A stretch of DNA of 64,000 bases from DATBGE01 sp036558125 (GTDB taxonomy: Bacteria > Gemmatimonadota > Gemmatimonadetes > Gemmatimonadales > GWC2-71-9), in contig DATBGE010000146.1 of NCBI GenBank assembly GCA_036558125.1, forward strand, positions 53,663 through 117,662, given 5' to 3'. Each line of letters opens with the position of its first letter. The first letter of the stretch is position 1. Shown here in pieces: positions 9,613 through 16,190 of this stretch. Both the position numbers and the translations under genes were made by a program. The notes beneath the pieces were generated by a model. It searched no databases, had not been told where the DNA came from, and was given only the letters and a program-made list of their open reading frames with translations.

Positions 9613-9682
9613 TCGCTGGTCGCTGAACAATTGCCAATTGAAAATTGCAAATTGACAATTGAAAAACGGCCCTAGCTGACAG
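9613..9682. repeat. Degenerate heptamer array plus palindrome (locus B)
   Basis: Between the converging DUF411 and kup genes. TCGCTGG/TCGCTGA is followed from 9628 by CAATTGC, CAATTGA, AAATTGC, AAATTGA, CAATTGA, a five-copy degenerate 7-bp array that is also self-complementary through CAATTG. A separate palindrome CTAGCTGACAGCTAG lies near 9671-9685. It probably works as a terminator in both directions. Confidence 0.7.
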
Positions 9683-11608
9683 CTAGAACTGTATCTGCGC
9701 CCCCATCTCCACTACCCGATTAGGCGGCAGCCCGAAGAATGCCGTAGCGGTCTGGGCATTCCGGCTCATCAAGACGAAAAGACGTTTGCGCCACATCGCC
9801 ATCCGCTTCCGCGGTGGGGCGCCTTCTTCCGTCGTGGCGGCACGTGGCGCCACGGGGATCAATGATTCCCGCCCCAGGTAAAACGTTGTTTCCAGTGGAC
9901 GAACCGTCACTCCGCGCGACTGGATCAGCCGCAGCGCCGCGGGCACGTCCGGCGATTCCATGAAGCCATAGTGGGCTCGCAGCGCGTAGAACTTCTGGCC
10001 TAGATCGGTGAACTCGAGCCGCTCCTCCTCCGGGACTTGGGGAATCTCCTCGGTCGTGACCGAGAGCAGGATGACCTGCTGATGCAGGACCTTGTTGTGC
10101 TTGACGTGGTGCAGCAGCACCGGGGGAGCGCCGCCCGCGTTCGAGGTCATGAACACCGCGGTGCCTGGGACCCTGGTGGGAATGCGTTTCGCAACGTCTC
10201 CCAGAAAGAGATCCATGGGGAGCGAAATCTCCTCCATGATCTCGTTCAGGCGCCGGCGGCCCTGCTTCCAGGTGCTCATCAGCGTGTAGACGATCGCGGC
10301 GAGGACCAGCGGGAACCAACCGCCCTGCTCCACTTTAATCAGGTTCGCCGAGAGAAACGCGAGGTCAACGACCAGGAATAGCGTGGTCAGTGCTCCGCTC
10401 TGCAACCGGCTCCAACCCCACCGCTCCCGCGTGACTTTGTAGAAAAGCAGGGTCGTGATCGTCATCGTCCCGGTCACCGCGATGCCGTAGGCCGAGGCGA
10501 GGTGGGACGAGGTCTTGAAGTTCGCGACCAGCGCGATGCAGGCCACCATCAGCCACCAGTTCACCTCCGGGATGTAGATCTGGCCCCGTTCGGTGTAAGA
10601 GGTGTGCTTGATGGTCACTCTCGGACAGTACCCCAGTTGAACTGCCTGTTGGGTAAGCGAAAACGCGCCGGAGATGAGGGCCTGGCTCGCGACAATCGCC
10701 GCGGTGGTTGCCACGACCACCATCGGATAGAGAACGGCCCGCGGCACCAGGCCGAAGAACGGGTTGCTAGCGGCTTCCGGCTGGGTCAGCAGCAGCGCAC
10801 CCTGTCCGAAGTAGTTGATCATGAGCGCCGGCAGGACGAGGCCGAACCAGGCAACGCGAATCGGGCGCTTGCCGAAGTGCCCCATATCGGCATAGAGCGC
10901 TTCGCCACCGGTCACGACCAGGACGACCGCGCCGAGGATAAGGAATCCCTGAACCCCGTCGCGCAGGAAAAAGTCCACCGCGAACCACGGATTCATCGCC
11001 TTGAGCACCGAGGGATATCGGGCGATTCCTCCCAGGCCAAGCAGCGTGATCGAAATGAACCACACGATCATGACGGGGCCGAAGACCCGTCCCACCCGCG
11101 TGGAGCCGTGGCCCTGGAACAGGAACAGCAGCACCAGGATCACGATCGCGATGACCCAGACCACGTGATCCAGCGACGAAGTGGCAACCTTGAGTCCCTC
11201 CACCGCGCCCAGCACCGAGATGGCGGGTGTGATCACTCCATCGCCATACAACAAGGCGGCGCCGAACAGACCGATGGTGACGAGCACCCACCGACTGTGG
11301 CCTTCTCGCCGCGGGCGAATCAGCGCCAGAAGCGCCAGGATCCCCCCCTCGCCGCGGTTGTCGGCCTTCATGACGCAGAGGATGTACTTGAAGGAGATGA
11401 TGAAATTGAGAGACCAGAAGATCAGCGAGAGGACGCCGAGGACATTGGCACTGGTCAGGGGAATGCTATGAGCCCCGGTGAAGCACTCCTTGATGGCGTA
11501 TAGCGGGCTGGTGCCGATGTCGCCGTAGACGACTCCAAGCGCGGCGAGGGACAGCGCCGCGAGCCGTCCGCGGGCCGGCGTGCCGCCTGGCCCGGCGCCG
11601 TCGGTCAC
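9683..11608 (-). CDS. kup: Kup/HAK-family potassium uptake transporter
   Basis: About 641 residues. The N-terminal signature LAALGVVYGDIGTSPLYAIKECF is diagnostic, followed by about 12 membrane segments and a cytoplasmic C-terminal domain. It is probably a K+/H+ symporter. An ATG at 11701 would extend it into the VKOR frame. The GTG at 11608 forms a GTGA overlap with the VKOR stop and places the signature at the usual distance, so it is preferred. Confidence 0.93.
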   Translation of the reverse strand: MTDGAGPGGTPARGRLAALSLAALGVVYGDIGTSPLYAIKECFTGAHSIPLTSANVLGVLSLIFWSLNFIISFKYILCVMKADNRGEGGILALLALIRPRREGHSRWVLVTIGLFGAALLYGDGVITPAISVLGAVEGLKVATSSLDHVVWVIAIVILVLLFLFQGHGSTRVGRVFGPVMIVWFISITLLGLGGIARYPSVLKAMNPWFAVDFFLRDGVQGFLILGAVVLVVTGGEALYADMGHFGKRPIRVAWFGLVLPALMINYFGQGALLLTQPEAASNPFFGLVPRAVLYPMVVVATTAAIVASQALISGAFSLTQQAVQLGYCPRVTIKHTSYTERGQIYIPEVNWWLMVACIALVANFKTSSHLASAYGIAVTGTMTITTLLFYKVTRERWGWSRLQSGALTTLFLVVDLAFLSANLIKVEQGGWFPLVLAAIVYTLMSTWKQGRRRLNEIMEEISLPMDLFLGDVAKRIPTRVPGTAVFMTSNAGGAPPVLLHHVKHNKVLHQQVILLSVTTEEIPQVPEEERLEFTDLGQKFYALRAHYGFMESPDVPAALRLIQSRGVTVRPLETTFYLGRESLIPVAPRAATTEEGAPPRKRMAMWRKRLFVLMSRNAQTATAFFGLPPNRVVEMGAQIQF

Positions 11609-12042
11609 TGCGAAGGGGAACCAAGTGGAGCGGCCCGGCGGCGCCAGTCGAGCAGGGCCACGATGAAGATCAACGTGATGATCACGGCCGAGCCCACGCA
11701 CCAGCGGCAGATGGCCTTGATGACGAACAGCTCGATGTAGGTCAGGTAGAACGTGAAAGCCAATCCGATGCCGGAGCAGAGCAGGAGGAGGAGAGAGCTG
11801 AGCCGTGCAGCCGGTCGCCGAAGGGTTTCCATGCTCAGGATGAGAAGGAAGACATACCCCACGACACCGTAGAGCGCCACCTCCAAACCGAGAAAGCGAC
11901 TGAACGGACTGGCCTGAACGGTTTCACACCCTCCCGTGCCGCAGGCGAGAGTCCCAATCTTGCCGATCTTGTACAAATACAGGTAAAGCGACACGAAGAA
12001 GCCGGCCAGGCTGAGCAGGGCCGCGGCCATCCGGTACTTCAT
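11605..12042 (-). CDS. Vitamin K epoxide reductase (VKOR) family protein
   Basis: 145 residues with four or five membrane helices. The loop pair Cys34/Cys39 (LACGTGGCE) and the active-site CRWC (Cys112, Cys115) are present. Bacterial VKOR homologues replace DsbB: they re-oxidise a DsbA-like oxidase and pass electrons to quinone. The gene overlaps the dsbA-like gene by 4 bp, which supports that partnership directly. Confidence 0.9.
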   Translation of the reverse strand: MKYRMAAALLSLAGFFVSLYLYLYKIGKIGTLACGTGGCETVQASPFSRFLGLEVALYGVVGYVFLLILSMETLRRPAARLSSLLLLLCSGIGLAFTFYLTYIELFVIKAICRWCVGSAVIITLIFIVALLDWRRRAAPLGSPSQ

Positions 12043-12725
12043 GGCTTGGCCGCGGGCGCCGGGCTCAACGAGTCTACCAGTTTCTTGATTTCATCATACG
12101 CCATCCGCCCCGGATAGAGCCGGCCGCCGATCAGGAAGGTGGGGGTCGACGTTACACCAACCGCGACCCCTTCGCGCGAACTCGCTTCGATCCTCCCGGC
12201 GTATTTCTTGGACTCCATGCAGGCATCGTACTTCGCTACGTCGAGACCGATCGCCTTGGCGTAGTCTCGGAATATGCCCGCGGGATCACTCTTGGTGGTC
12301 CAATCCGGGGTCCAGGAATAAATCCGGTGGTGTTGCTCCCAGTACTTCCCCTGCTCGTCCGCACAGGCGGCGGAGTGGGCGGCGACCCTGGTATGCCGGT
12401 GAATCTGGTCCAGCGGAAAATCCCGGTAACGCCAGCGCACCCGGCCGGTCTGAATCAGGCGCTCCTCGACCGAAGGCATCTGCACGGTCTCGAAATCCTG
12501 ACAGGCGGGGCACTGGTAGTCGGCGTATTCGGTGATCTCGATCGGCGCCGAGTCCGAACCCAGGAAATAGCCGTGGAACCCCGCCGTGTCGGCCGGAAGC
12601 ACCTGGACATTGGCGGGAATACTGATCGGCTTCCGCCCCATCACCAGGTAGCCGATCACCGCCAGGCCCGCCACCGCCAGCACTCCCAGGATTGCGTAGA
12701 ACCGTTTCATTTCCCCCGCCGCCAT
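12039..12725 (-). CDS. Membrane-anchored DsbA-like thiol oxidase
   Basis: 228 residues. An N-terminal anchor or signal (KRFYAILGVLAVAGLAVIGYLV) is followed by a thioredoxin fold with active site CPAC (Cys72, Cys75) and cis-Pro loop TSTPTFLIGG. It introduces disulfides into exported proteins, with the adjacent VKOR as re-oxidant. The start may be the internal Met at 12710 (MKRFY). It overlaps both neighbours. Confidence 0.9.
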   Translation of the reverse strand: MAAGEMKRFYAILGVLAVAGLAVIGYLVMGRKPISIPANVQVLPADTAGFHGYFLGSDSAPIEITEYADYQCPACQDFETVQMPSVEERLIQTGRVRWRYRDFPLDQIHRHTRVAAHSAACADEQGKYWEQHHRIYSWTPDWTTKSDPAGIFRDYAKAIGLDVAKYDACMESKKYAGRIEASSREGVAVGVTSTPTFLIGGRLYPGRMAYDEIKKLVDSLSPAPAAKP

Positions 12726-13003
12726 GGTTGGTCGTCCTCCGGCTCGTCGAATGGGTTGCCGCCCCGTGCAGCCTCGTCCACGATCCGCCGGCTTTCGGCG
12801 ATTTCGGGCGTGTCGTAGGTACTTCGCACTTCATAATGAAACAATTCGCTGCGAACGTCTCCCAACTGCTTCAATAGCTCCGGTACCGCGTCGAGCAGCC
12901 GATCGGAGCGATCGAGCTCTCCAATTCGTGCGGCGAGGGCCCGCAGCAACTCCAAGAGCTGCTTGCGGCGGGCGTCGCCGTACACCTCATCGTGCTCTGG
13001 CAT
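12707..13003 (-). CDS. Conserved-looking hypothetical protein, acidic and helical
   Basis: 98 residues from ATG 13003 (MPEHDEVYGDARRKQLLELL). A longer frame to 13114 runs into the divergent promoter and is unlikely. It is highly charged and helical (heptad-like leucines in LLELLRALAARIGELDRSDRLLDAVPELLKQL), with no motif I recognise. It overlaps the dsbA-like start and begins the dsbA-VKOR-kup set. Confidence 0.6.
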   Translation of the reverse strand: MPEHDEVYGDARRKQLLELLRALAARIGELDRSDRLLDAVPELLKQLGDVRSELFHYEVRSTYDTPEIAESRRIVDEAARGGNPFDEPEDDQPWRRGK

Positions 13004-13049
13004 GGCGAAGAATCTACAATGGCCGGTGGAACCAAGGGAGGAACCGGGA

Positions 13050-13108
13050 GTTTGCTCCGCCGCAGCAGTCAAGTTATATTCCCGTCGCACTTTAAGGCAC
13101 CCAAAGGA
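13050..13108 (+). promoter_or_regulatory. Probable promoter and RBS for the 13120 gene
   Basis: TATATT at about 13075-13080 within AAGTTATATTCCC is a reasonable -10. TTTGCTC about 20 bp upstream is a weak -35. AAAGGAGA at about 13102-13109 is a strong Shine-Dalgarno sequence for ATG 13120. Confidence 0.45.
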
Positions 13109-13119
13109 GAGCACAAAGA

Positions 13120-13401
13120 ATGGCGAAGAGTAAGTCCGCTAAGCGGACCCCGGCCGCTCCCCGACCCTTCGAGCAAGCCCGGGATGAGTTGTTCAGTCAT
13201 ATCCTGCGTTGTGGAGTCCTGGAAGCTCTGCCGGAACATCAGAAGGAATGGTTCGACGATACCATGCAATACCTCGCTGAGCGTTACAACGATCTCAGCG
13301 CGGAGGAGCTGGCTCAGGTTCGCACGCTCGGAGAGCGTTACGTGCAGCCGGTGATGGGACGCGGCACGCCCAACGTTGAAGAGGAAGCCGCAGTCGAGTA
13401 G
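13120..13401 (+). CDS. Small hypothetical protein
   Basis: 93 residues. A Lys/Ala/Pro-rich N-terminus (MAKSKSAKRTPAAPRP) precedes a helical region (FEQARDELFSHILRCGVLEALPEHQKEWFDDTMQYLAERYNDLSAEELAQVRTLGERYVQPV). Its strong RBS, own promoter and downstream intrinsic terminator support a real, well-expressed monocistronic gene. I recognise no family. Confidence 0.7.
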   Translation: MAKSKSAKRTPAAPRPFEQARDELFSHILRCGVLEALPEHQKEWFDDTMQYLAERYNDLSAEELAQVRTLGERYVQPVMGRGTPNVEEEAAVE

Positions 13402-13425
13402 GAAACCACGAGCTATCAGTTTGGT

Positions 13426-13457
13426 GAGCCGCCCGCCCAGGGCGGCTCGATTGTTTT
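13426..13457 (+). terminator. Intrinsic terminator
   Basis: GAGCCGCCC and GGGCGGCTC form a perfect 9-bp stem with loop GCCCA, followed by GATTGTTTT. It ends the 13120 gene. On the opposite strand the hairpin abuts the stop of the 13457-13918 gene. Confidence 0.85.
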
Positions 13458-13918
13458 CAGGGCAGGCGTCGCCAGCGATATCCCGCGGCGATCCGCAAAC
13501 CGCCTCCGATGCCGGCCTCGAGTGCCCAACCGCTGCGGGCGCCGGGACGTGATTCAACACCGACTCCGAGCACCATGTAGCCTTGCGTGTCGCCGGTGGA
13601 CGCCAGATCGGCGACTGCAGCGCCGCCCAAAGCGTAGAAGCCGACGCCATGCTTCGCCCGTGGACTCAGGAGAAAGTGGGCGAGCAGCTCGCCGCGAAAG
13701 GCCGCGTCGCCGCCGGCGGTTCCCGCCGCGAGTGTAAGCGCAAGTCTGGCGCGCTCACCGGGGCGAACCGCTGCGTAGCCACCTCCCGCGACCAGATCGG
13801 GCGTGGCGAAGGTCGCCACCGCGTGCAGTCCGTATTCCACAGGACGCTGGGCCGCCAGCGGACGCCCGGGCAGCGCAGCGCACAACCCGGCCACGACGAT
13901 CGTCGCGGTGCGGTTCAC
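13457..13918 (-). CDS. Hypothetical exported beta-strand-rich protein
   Basis: 153 residues. A signal peptide (MNRTATIVVAGLCAALPGRPLAAQ) is followed by alternating short hydrophobic and glycine-rich stretches (GFYALGGAAVADL, GYMVLGVGVESRPG, WALEAGIGGGLRIAAGYRW), the pattern of a small outer-membrane beta-barrel. No family is recognised. It ends against the shared terminator. Confidence 0.6.
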   Translation of the reverse strand: MNRTATIVVAGLCAALPGRPLAAQRPVEYGLHAVATFATPDLVAGGGYAAVRPGERARLALTLAAGTAGGDAAFRGELLAHFLLSPRAKHGVGFYALGGAAVADLASTGDTQGYMVLGVGVESRPGARSGWALEAGIGGGLRIAAGYRWRRLP

Positions 13919-13921
13919 TAC

Positions 13922-14329
13922 CTACCCGAGGACGAGCTCGTAGGTGACCGGGATATCGGGAGCGAGACTGTGCAGCACGGAGCAGTACTTCTGGATCGAA
14001 AGGTCGATGGCGCGCCTCGCCTTCGTCTCATCCAGACCCTCACCGCTCATGTGATAGGTCAGGTGCAGATCGAGGTAGCGACGAGGTTCCTCATCACGTC
14101 GAGTGCCGGAAACGTCGATCTGAAGCCGGATCAGCTTGACTCGCATCTTCTCCAGAATCGCCACGATGTCGGCGCCGGTGCAGGAGCCGGCCGCCAGCAG
14201 CACCAGGGCCATGGGACTCGGGGCCGTGCGGTTGTCCGCGTCCATATGGACCGGAGGTGCGGTTCCGCTACCACCGTCGAACTCCATTCCCCGCTGCCAG
14301 GTCAGGCTCGCCTTGGTCTCTTTGGGCAT
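13922..14329 (-). CDS. OsmC/Ohr-family peroxiredoxin-like protein
   Basis: 135 residues. Both redox cysteines are present, in LLAAGSCTGADIV and SIQKYCSVLHSL, the OsmC pattern. It reduces organic or lipid hydroperoxides using dithiols. The start MPKETKASLTW is typical of the yhfA-like OsmC subgroup. The exported barrel-like gene follows after 3 bp on the same strand. Confidence 0.9.
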   Translation of the reverse strand: MPKETKASLTWQRGMEFDGGSGTAPPVHMDADNRTAPSPMALVLLAAGSCTGADIVAILEKMRVKLIRLQIDVSGTRRDEEPRRYLDLHLTYHMSGEGLDETKARRAIDLSIQKYCSVLHSLAPDIPVTYELVLG

Positions 14330-14356
14330 GGTGCGCGGACCTCAGGATGGGAAGTG

Positions 14357-14914
14357 TCACCCGCCGACAGGACGGCGGGCTCGAGTAGCGGCATGCTGAT
14401 AATCCCAAATGGCATAGAGCGCGATCGCAGCCGTCGCCCAGGCCAGCGGGCGCACTAGCGAAGAATCGGTAAGCGCGGCGGCAAGCGTCAACATCTGCGC
14501 CAGGGTCACCGCCTTCCCGCCTAAACGTGCGGGGATCGAGGCCGGCTTGCCGCTGACCAACGTGACCACAAAGGCGACGGTCGCTACGACATCCCGCGCC
14601 AGCACCCCAAGGATTTCGTACCAGGTGAGTCGTCCGGAGAAAAGCACCACGGCAAAGGCGGTAGCCATGAACAGCTTGTCCGCCACCGGATCGAGGAACG
14701 CTCCCAGCCTCGATGGACCGACCCGGCGCGCCACCGCACCGTCGAGCAGGTCGGTCAATCCGGCGATCACCAGGATCACCAGCCGGTGATCGTCGTCCTT
14801 CGCCAGGACGAACCAAGCGGCGAGTGGGAGACGCAGCGCGGTGAGCACGTCGGCCGCGCCAAAACGCGGTGCCGCGACTTGCTCGGCTTCTGGGCGAGGA
14901 CTACTTTCGGACAT
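14357..14914 (-). CDS. CDP-alcohol phosphatidyltransferase (PgsA-like)
   Basis: About 185 residues with multiple membrane spans. GLTDLLDGAVARRVGPSRLGAFLDPVADK contains the catalytic D-x2-DG-x2-AR-x8-G-x3-D-x3-D motif that binds CDP-diacylglycerol and metal. It most likely makes phosphatidylglycerophosphate or a related phospholipid. ATG 14914 (MSESSPRPE) is preferred. A longer start at 14932 is possible. It is divergent from the cyclic-nucleotide-binding gene with almost no spacer. Confidence 0.82.
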   Translation of the reverse strand: MSESSPRPEAEQVAAPRFGAADVLTALRLPLAAWFVLAKDDDHRLVILVIAGLTDLLDGAVARRVGPSRLGAFLDPVADKLFMATAFAVVLFSGRLTWYEILGVLARDVVATVAFVVTLVSGKPASIPARLGGKAVTLAQMLTLAAALTDSSLVRPLAWATAAIALYAIWDYQHAATRARRPVGG

Positions 14915-14943
14915 TCTCCCCACTCTCCCCAAGGCGAGGCGCG

Positions 14944-15402
14944 ATGGATCTCCAGCTCCTCAAGAAAACCGCCATTTTCGCGGACCTCGACGACGGGGAA
15001 CTTGCCCGCGTGGCGGAAATTTGCAAAGAGCAGACGTTCAAATCGGGACAGCACATTTTCAAGGAAGGCGAACCAGGGAATCGCTTCTACTTGATCGTCT
15101 CGGGCGATGTCCGCATCAGTCGGAACATCCCAGGGAGCGGTGAAGAGGCGCTCGCGATCCTGCAGCCGGGCGCCTGTTTCGGAGAAATGGCGGTGTTCGA
15201 CCGCTCCGAGCGCTCGACCGACGCCATCGCGAACGGCCCCGTCATCTTGATGACCATCACTCGCCCCGATTTCGAGATTCTGCTCGATTTCAACCGCGAC
15301 TTGGCCTACAAGATTCTCTGGTCGATGGTCCGGCTGCTCTCCTCCAGATTGCGGGTGACCAACGATAACCTCCGCTCGCTCCTCGCCATTTCGATGTTCT
15401 GA
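14944..15402 (+). CDS. Cyclic nucleotide-binding domain protein without DNA-binding domain
   Basis: 152 residues from ATG 14944 (MDLQLLKKTAIFADLDDGEL). A full CNB domain is present: GQHIFKEGEPGNRFYLIVSGDVRIS, then the phosphate-binding cassette region PGACFGEMAVFDRSERSTDAIA. The C-terminal helix (ILWSMVRLLSSRLRVTNDNLRSLL) replaces the Crp helix-turn-helix, so it cannot act as a classic Crp regulator. The upstream in-frame ATG at 14869 overlaps the divergent gene and is rejected. Confidence 0.82.
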   Translation: MDLQLLKKTAIFADLDDGELARVAEICKEQTFKSGQHIFKEGEPGNRFYLIVSGDVRISRNIPGSGEEALAILQPGACFGEMAVFDRSERSTDAIANGPVILMTITRPDFEILLDFNRDLAYKILWSMVRLLSSRLRVTNDNLRSLLAISMF

Positions 15403-15429
15403 GGCGTTCGGCCGTCAGGATATCGCCTG

Positions 15430-15744
15430 ATGTCGAGCTTCTCGCATTCCTGTACCCAACTCACCGGGATCATGGGCGCGCGTCTGGGAGATGCGGCCGC
15501 GCTGGCCGCGCTGGCCGCCGGTGCCGCGAGCGCCGCCGGACTCACCCCGTATGGCCCACCCGTTCTGCATTCCGGGCCCAAAGGCACCGTCGTCGCCGTG
15601 CTCTGCCACGGCGGCCATCTGATTCTGCACGTCGAGCCCGAGGCCGGACGTTGCCTCGTGGACATCGTCGCTGCGACACCGAATGCCGCGTCCCGGGGAA
15701 CCGATGCCCTGGCCCGGCGGCTCAATGCTGAAGGACATCACTGA
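15430..15744 (+). CDS. SAM decarboxylase-like (SpeD fold) protein lacking the catalytic residues
   Basis: 104 residues. The core GTVVAVLCHGGHLILHVEPEAGRCLVDIVAAT lines up with the SpeD active-site segment, whose usual form is A-E-S-H-L-T-I-H-T-W-P-E then VDVFTC. Here the pyruvoyl-forming Ser becomes Gly, the preceding Glu is lost and the proton-donor Cys becomes Ala. HL-x-x-H and PE remain. It should therefore not self-process or decarboxylate SAM. Fold assignment is by motif reading only. Its stop overlaps the next start (TGATG). Confidence 0.55.
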   Translation: MSSFSHSCTQLTGIMGARLGDAAALAALAAGAASAAGLTPYGPPVLHSGPKGTVVAVLCHGGHLILHVEPEAGRCLVDIVAATPNAASRGTDALARRLNAEGHH

Positions 15745-16190
15745 TGCTTAAAGAAAGCCCCGACCACCACGATGCCGATCTCATTTTGAAGATCTACGAT
15801 CTGCGGAGGGAAGCCATAATGCGGGAGTCGCGGGCGAAACTGCGCGTCGAATTCTGGCCCCGCAACGCCGAAGAAGCTATCGCGATCACGCGCCATGAGC
15901 ACCCGCTCAATACCGCCTACCGGCAGGTATCAACCTACTGGGAGATGGTGTACGGAATGGCCCACCACGGCGTGATCCATCCGGACTTCCTGATCGACAA
16001 CAATGCCGAAGGCCTCACCATCTTCGCGCGGATCGAGCCATATCTCGCCGAGATCCGGGCGGCCACTTCGCCCCGGTCTTTCCATCACACCGAGTGGGCA
16101 GCAGAGCACACCGAGATGGGGCAACGCCTGATGAGCATTTTCCGGCCCCGCGTGGCCCATGAGCTGGCCGCTCGCAAGACTCGGCGCTAG
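15744..16190 (+). CDS. Hypothetical protein co-translated with the SpeD-like gene
   Basis: 148 residues, hydrophilic and helical (DADLILKIYDLRREAIMRESRAKLRVEFWPRNAEEAIAI, then YWEMVYGMAHHGVIHPDFLIDNNAEGLTIFARIEPYLAEIR). It has no signal peptide or membrane span and no family I recognise. The TGATG overlap couples it to the upstream gene. It overlaps the convergent M16 gene by 4 bp. Confidence 0.65.
   Translation: MLKESPDHHDADLILKIYDLRREAIMRESRAKLRVEFWPRNAEEAIAITRHEHPLNTAYRQVSTYWEMVYGMAHHGVIHPDFLIDNNAEGLTIFARIEPYLAEIRAATSPRSFHHTEWAAEHTEMGQRLMSIFRPRVAHELAARKTRR

Noticed and set aside
11609..11701. Longer Kup start
   Set aside because: The extension lies inside the VKOR gene. GTG 11608 with a GTGA overlap fits both genes.
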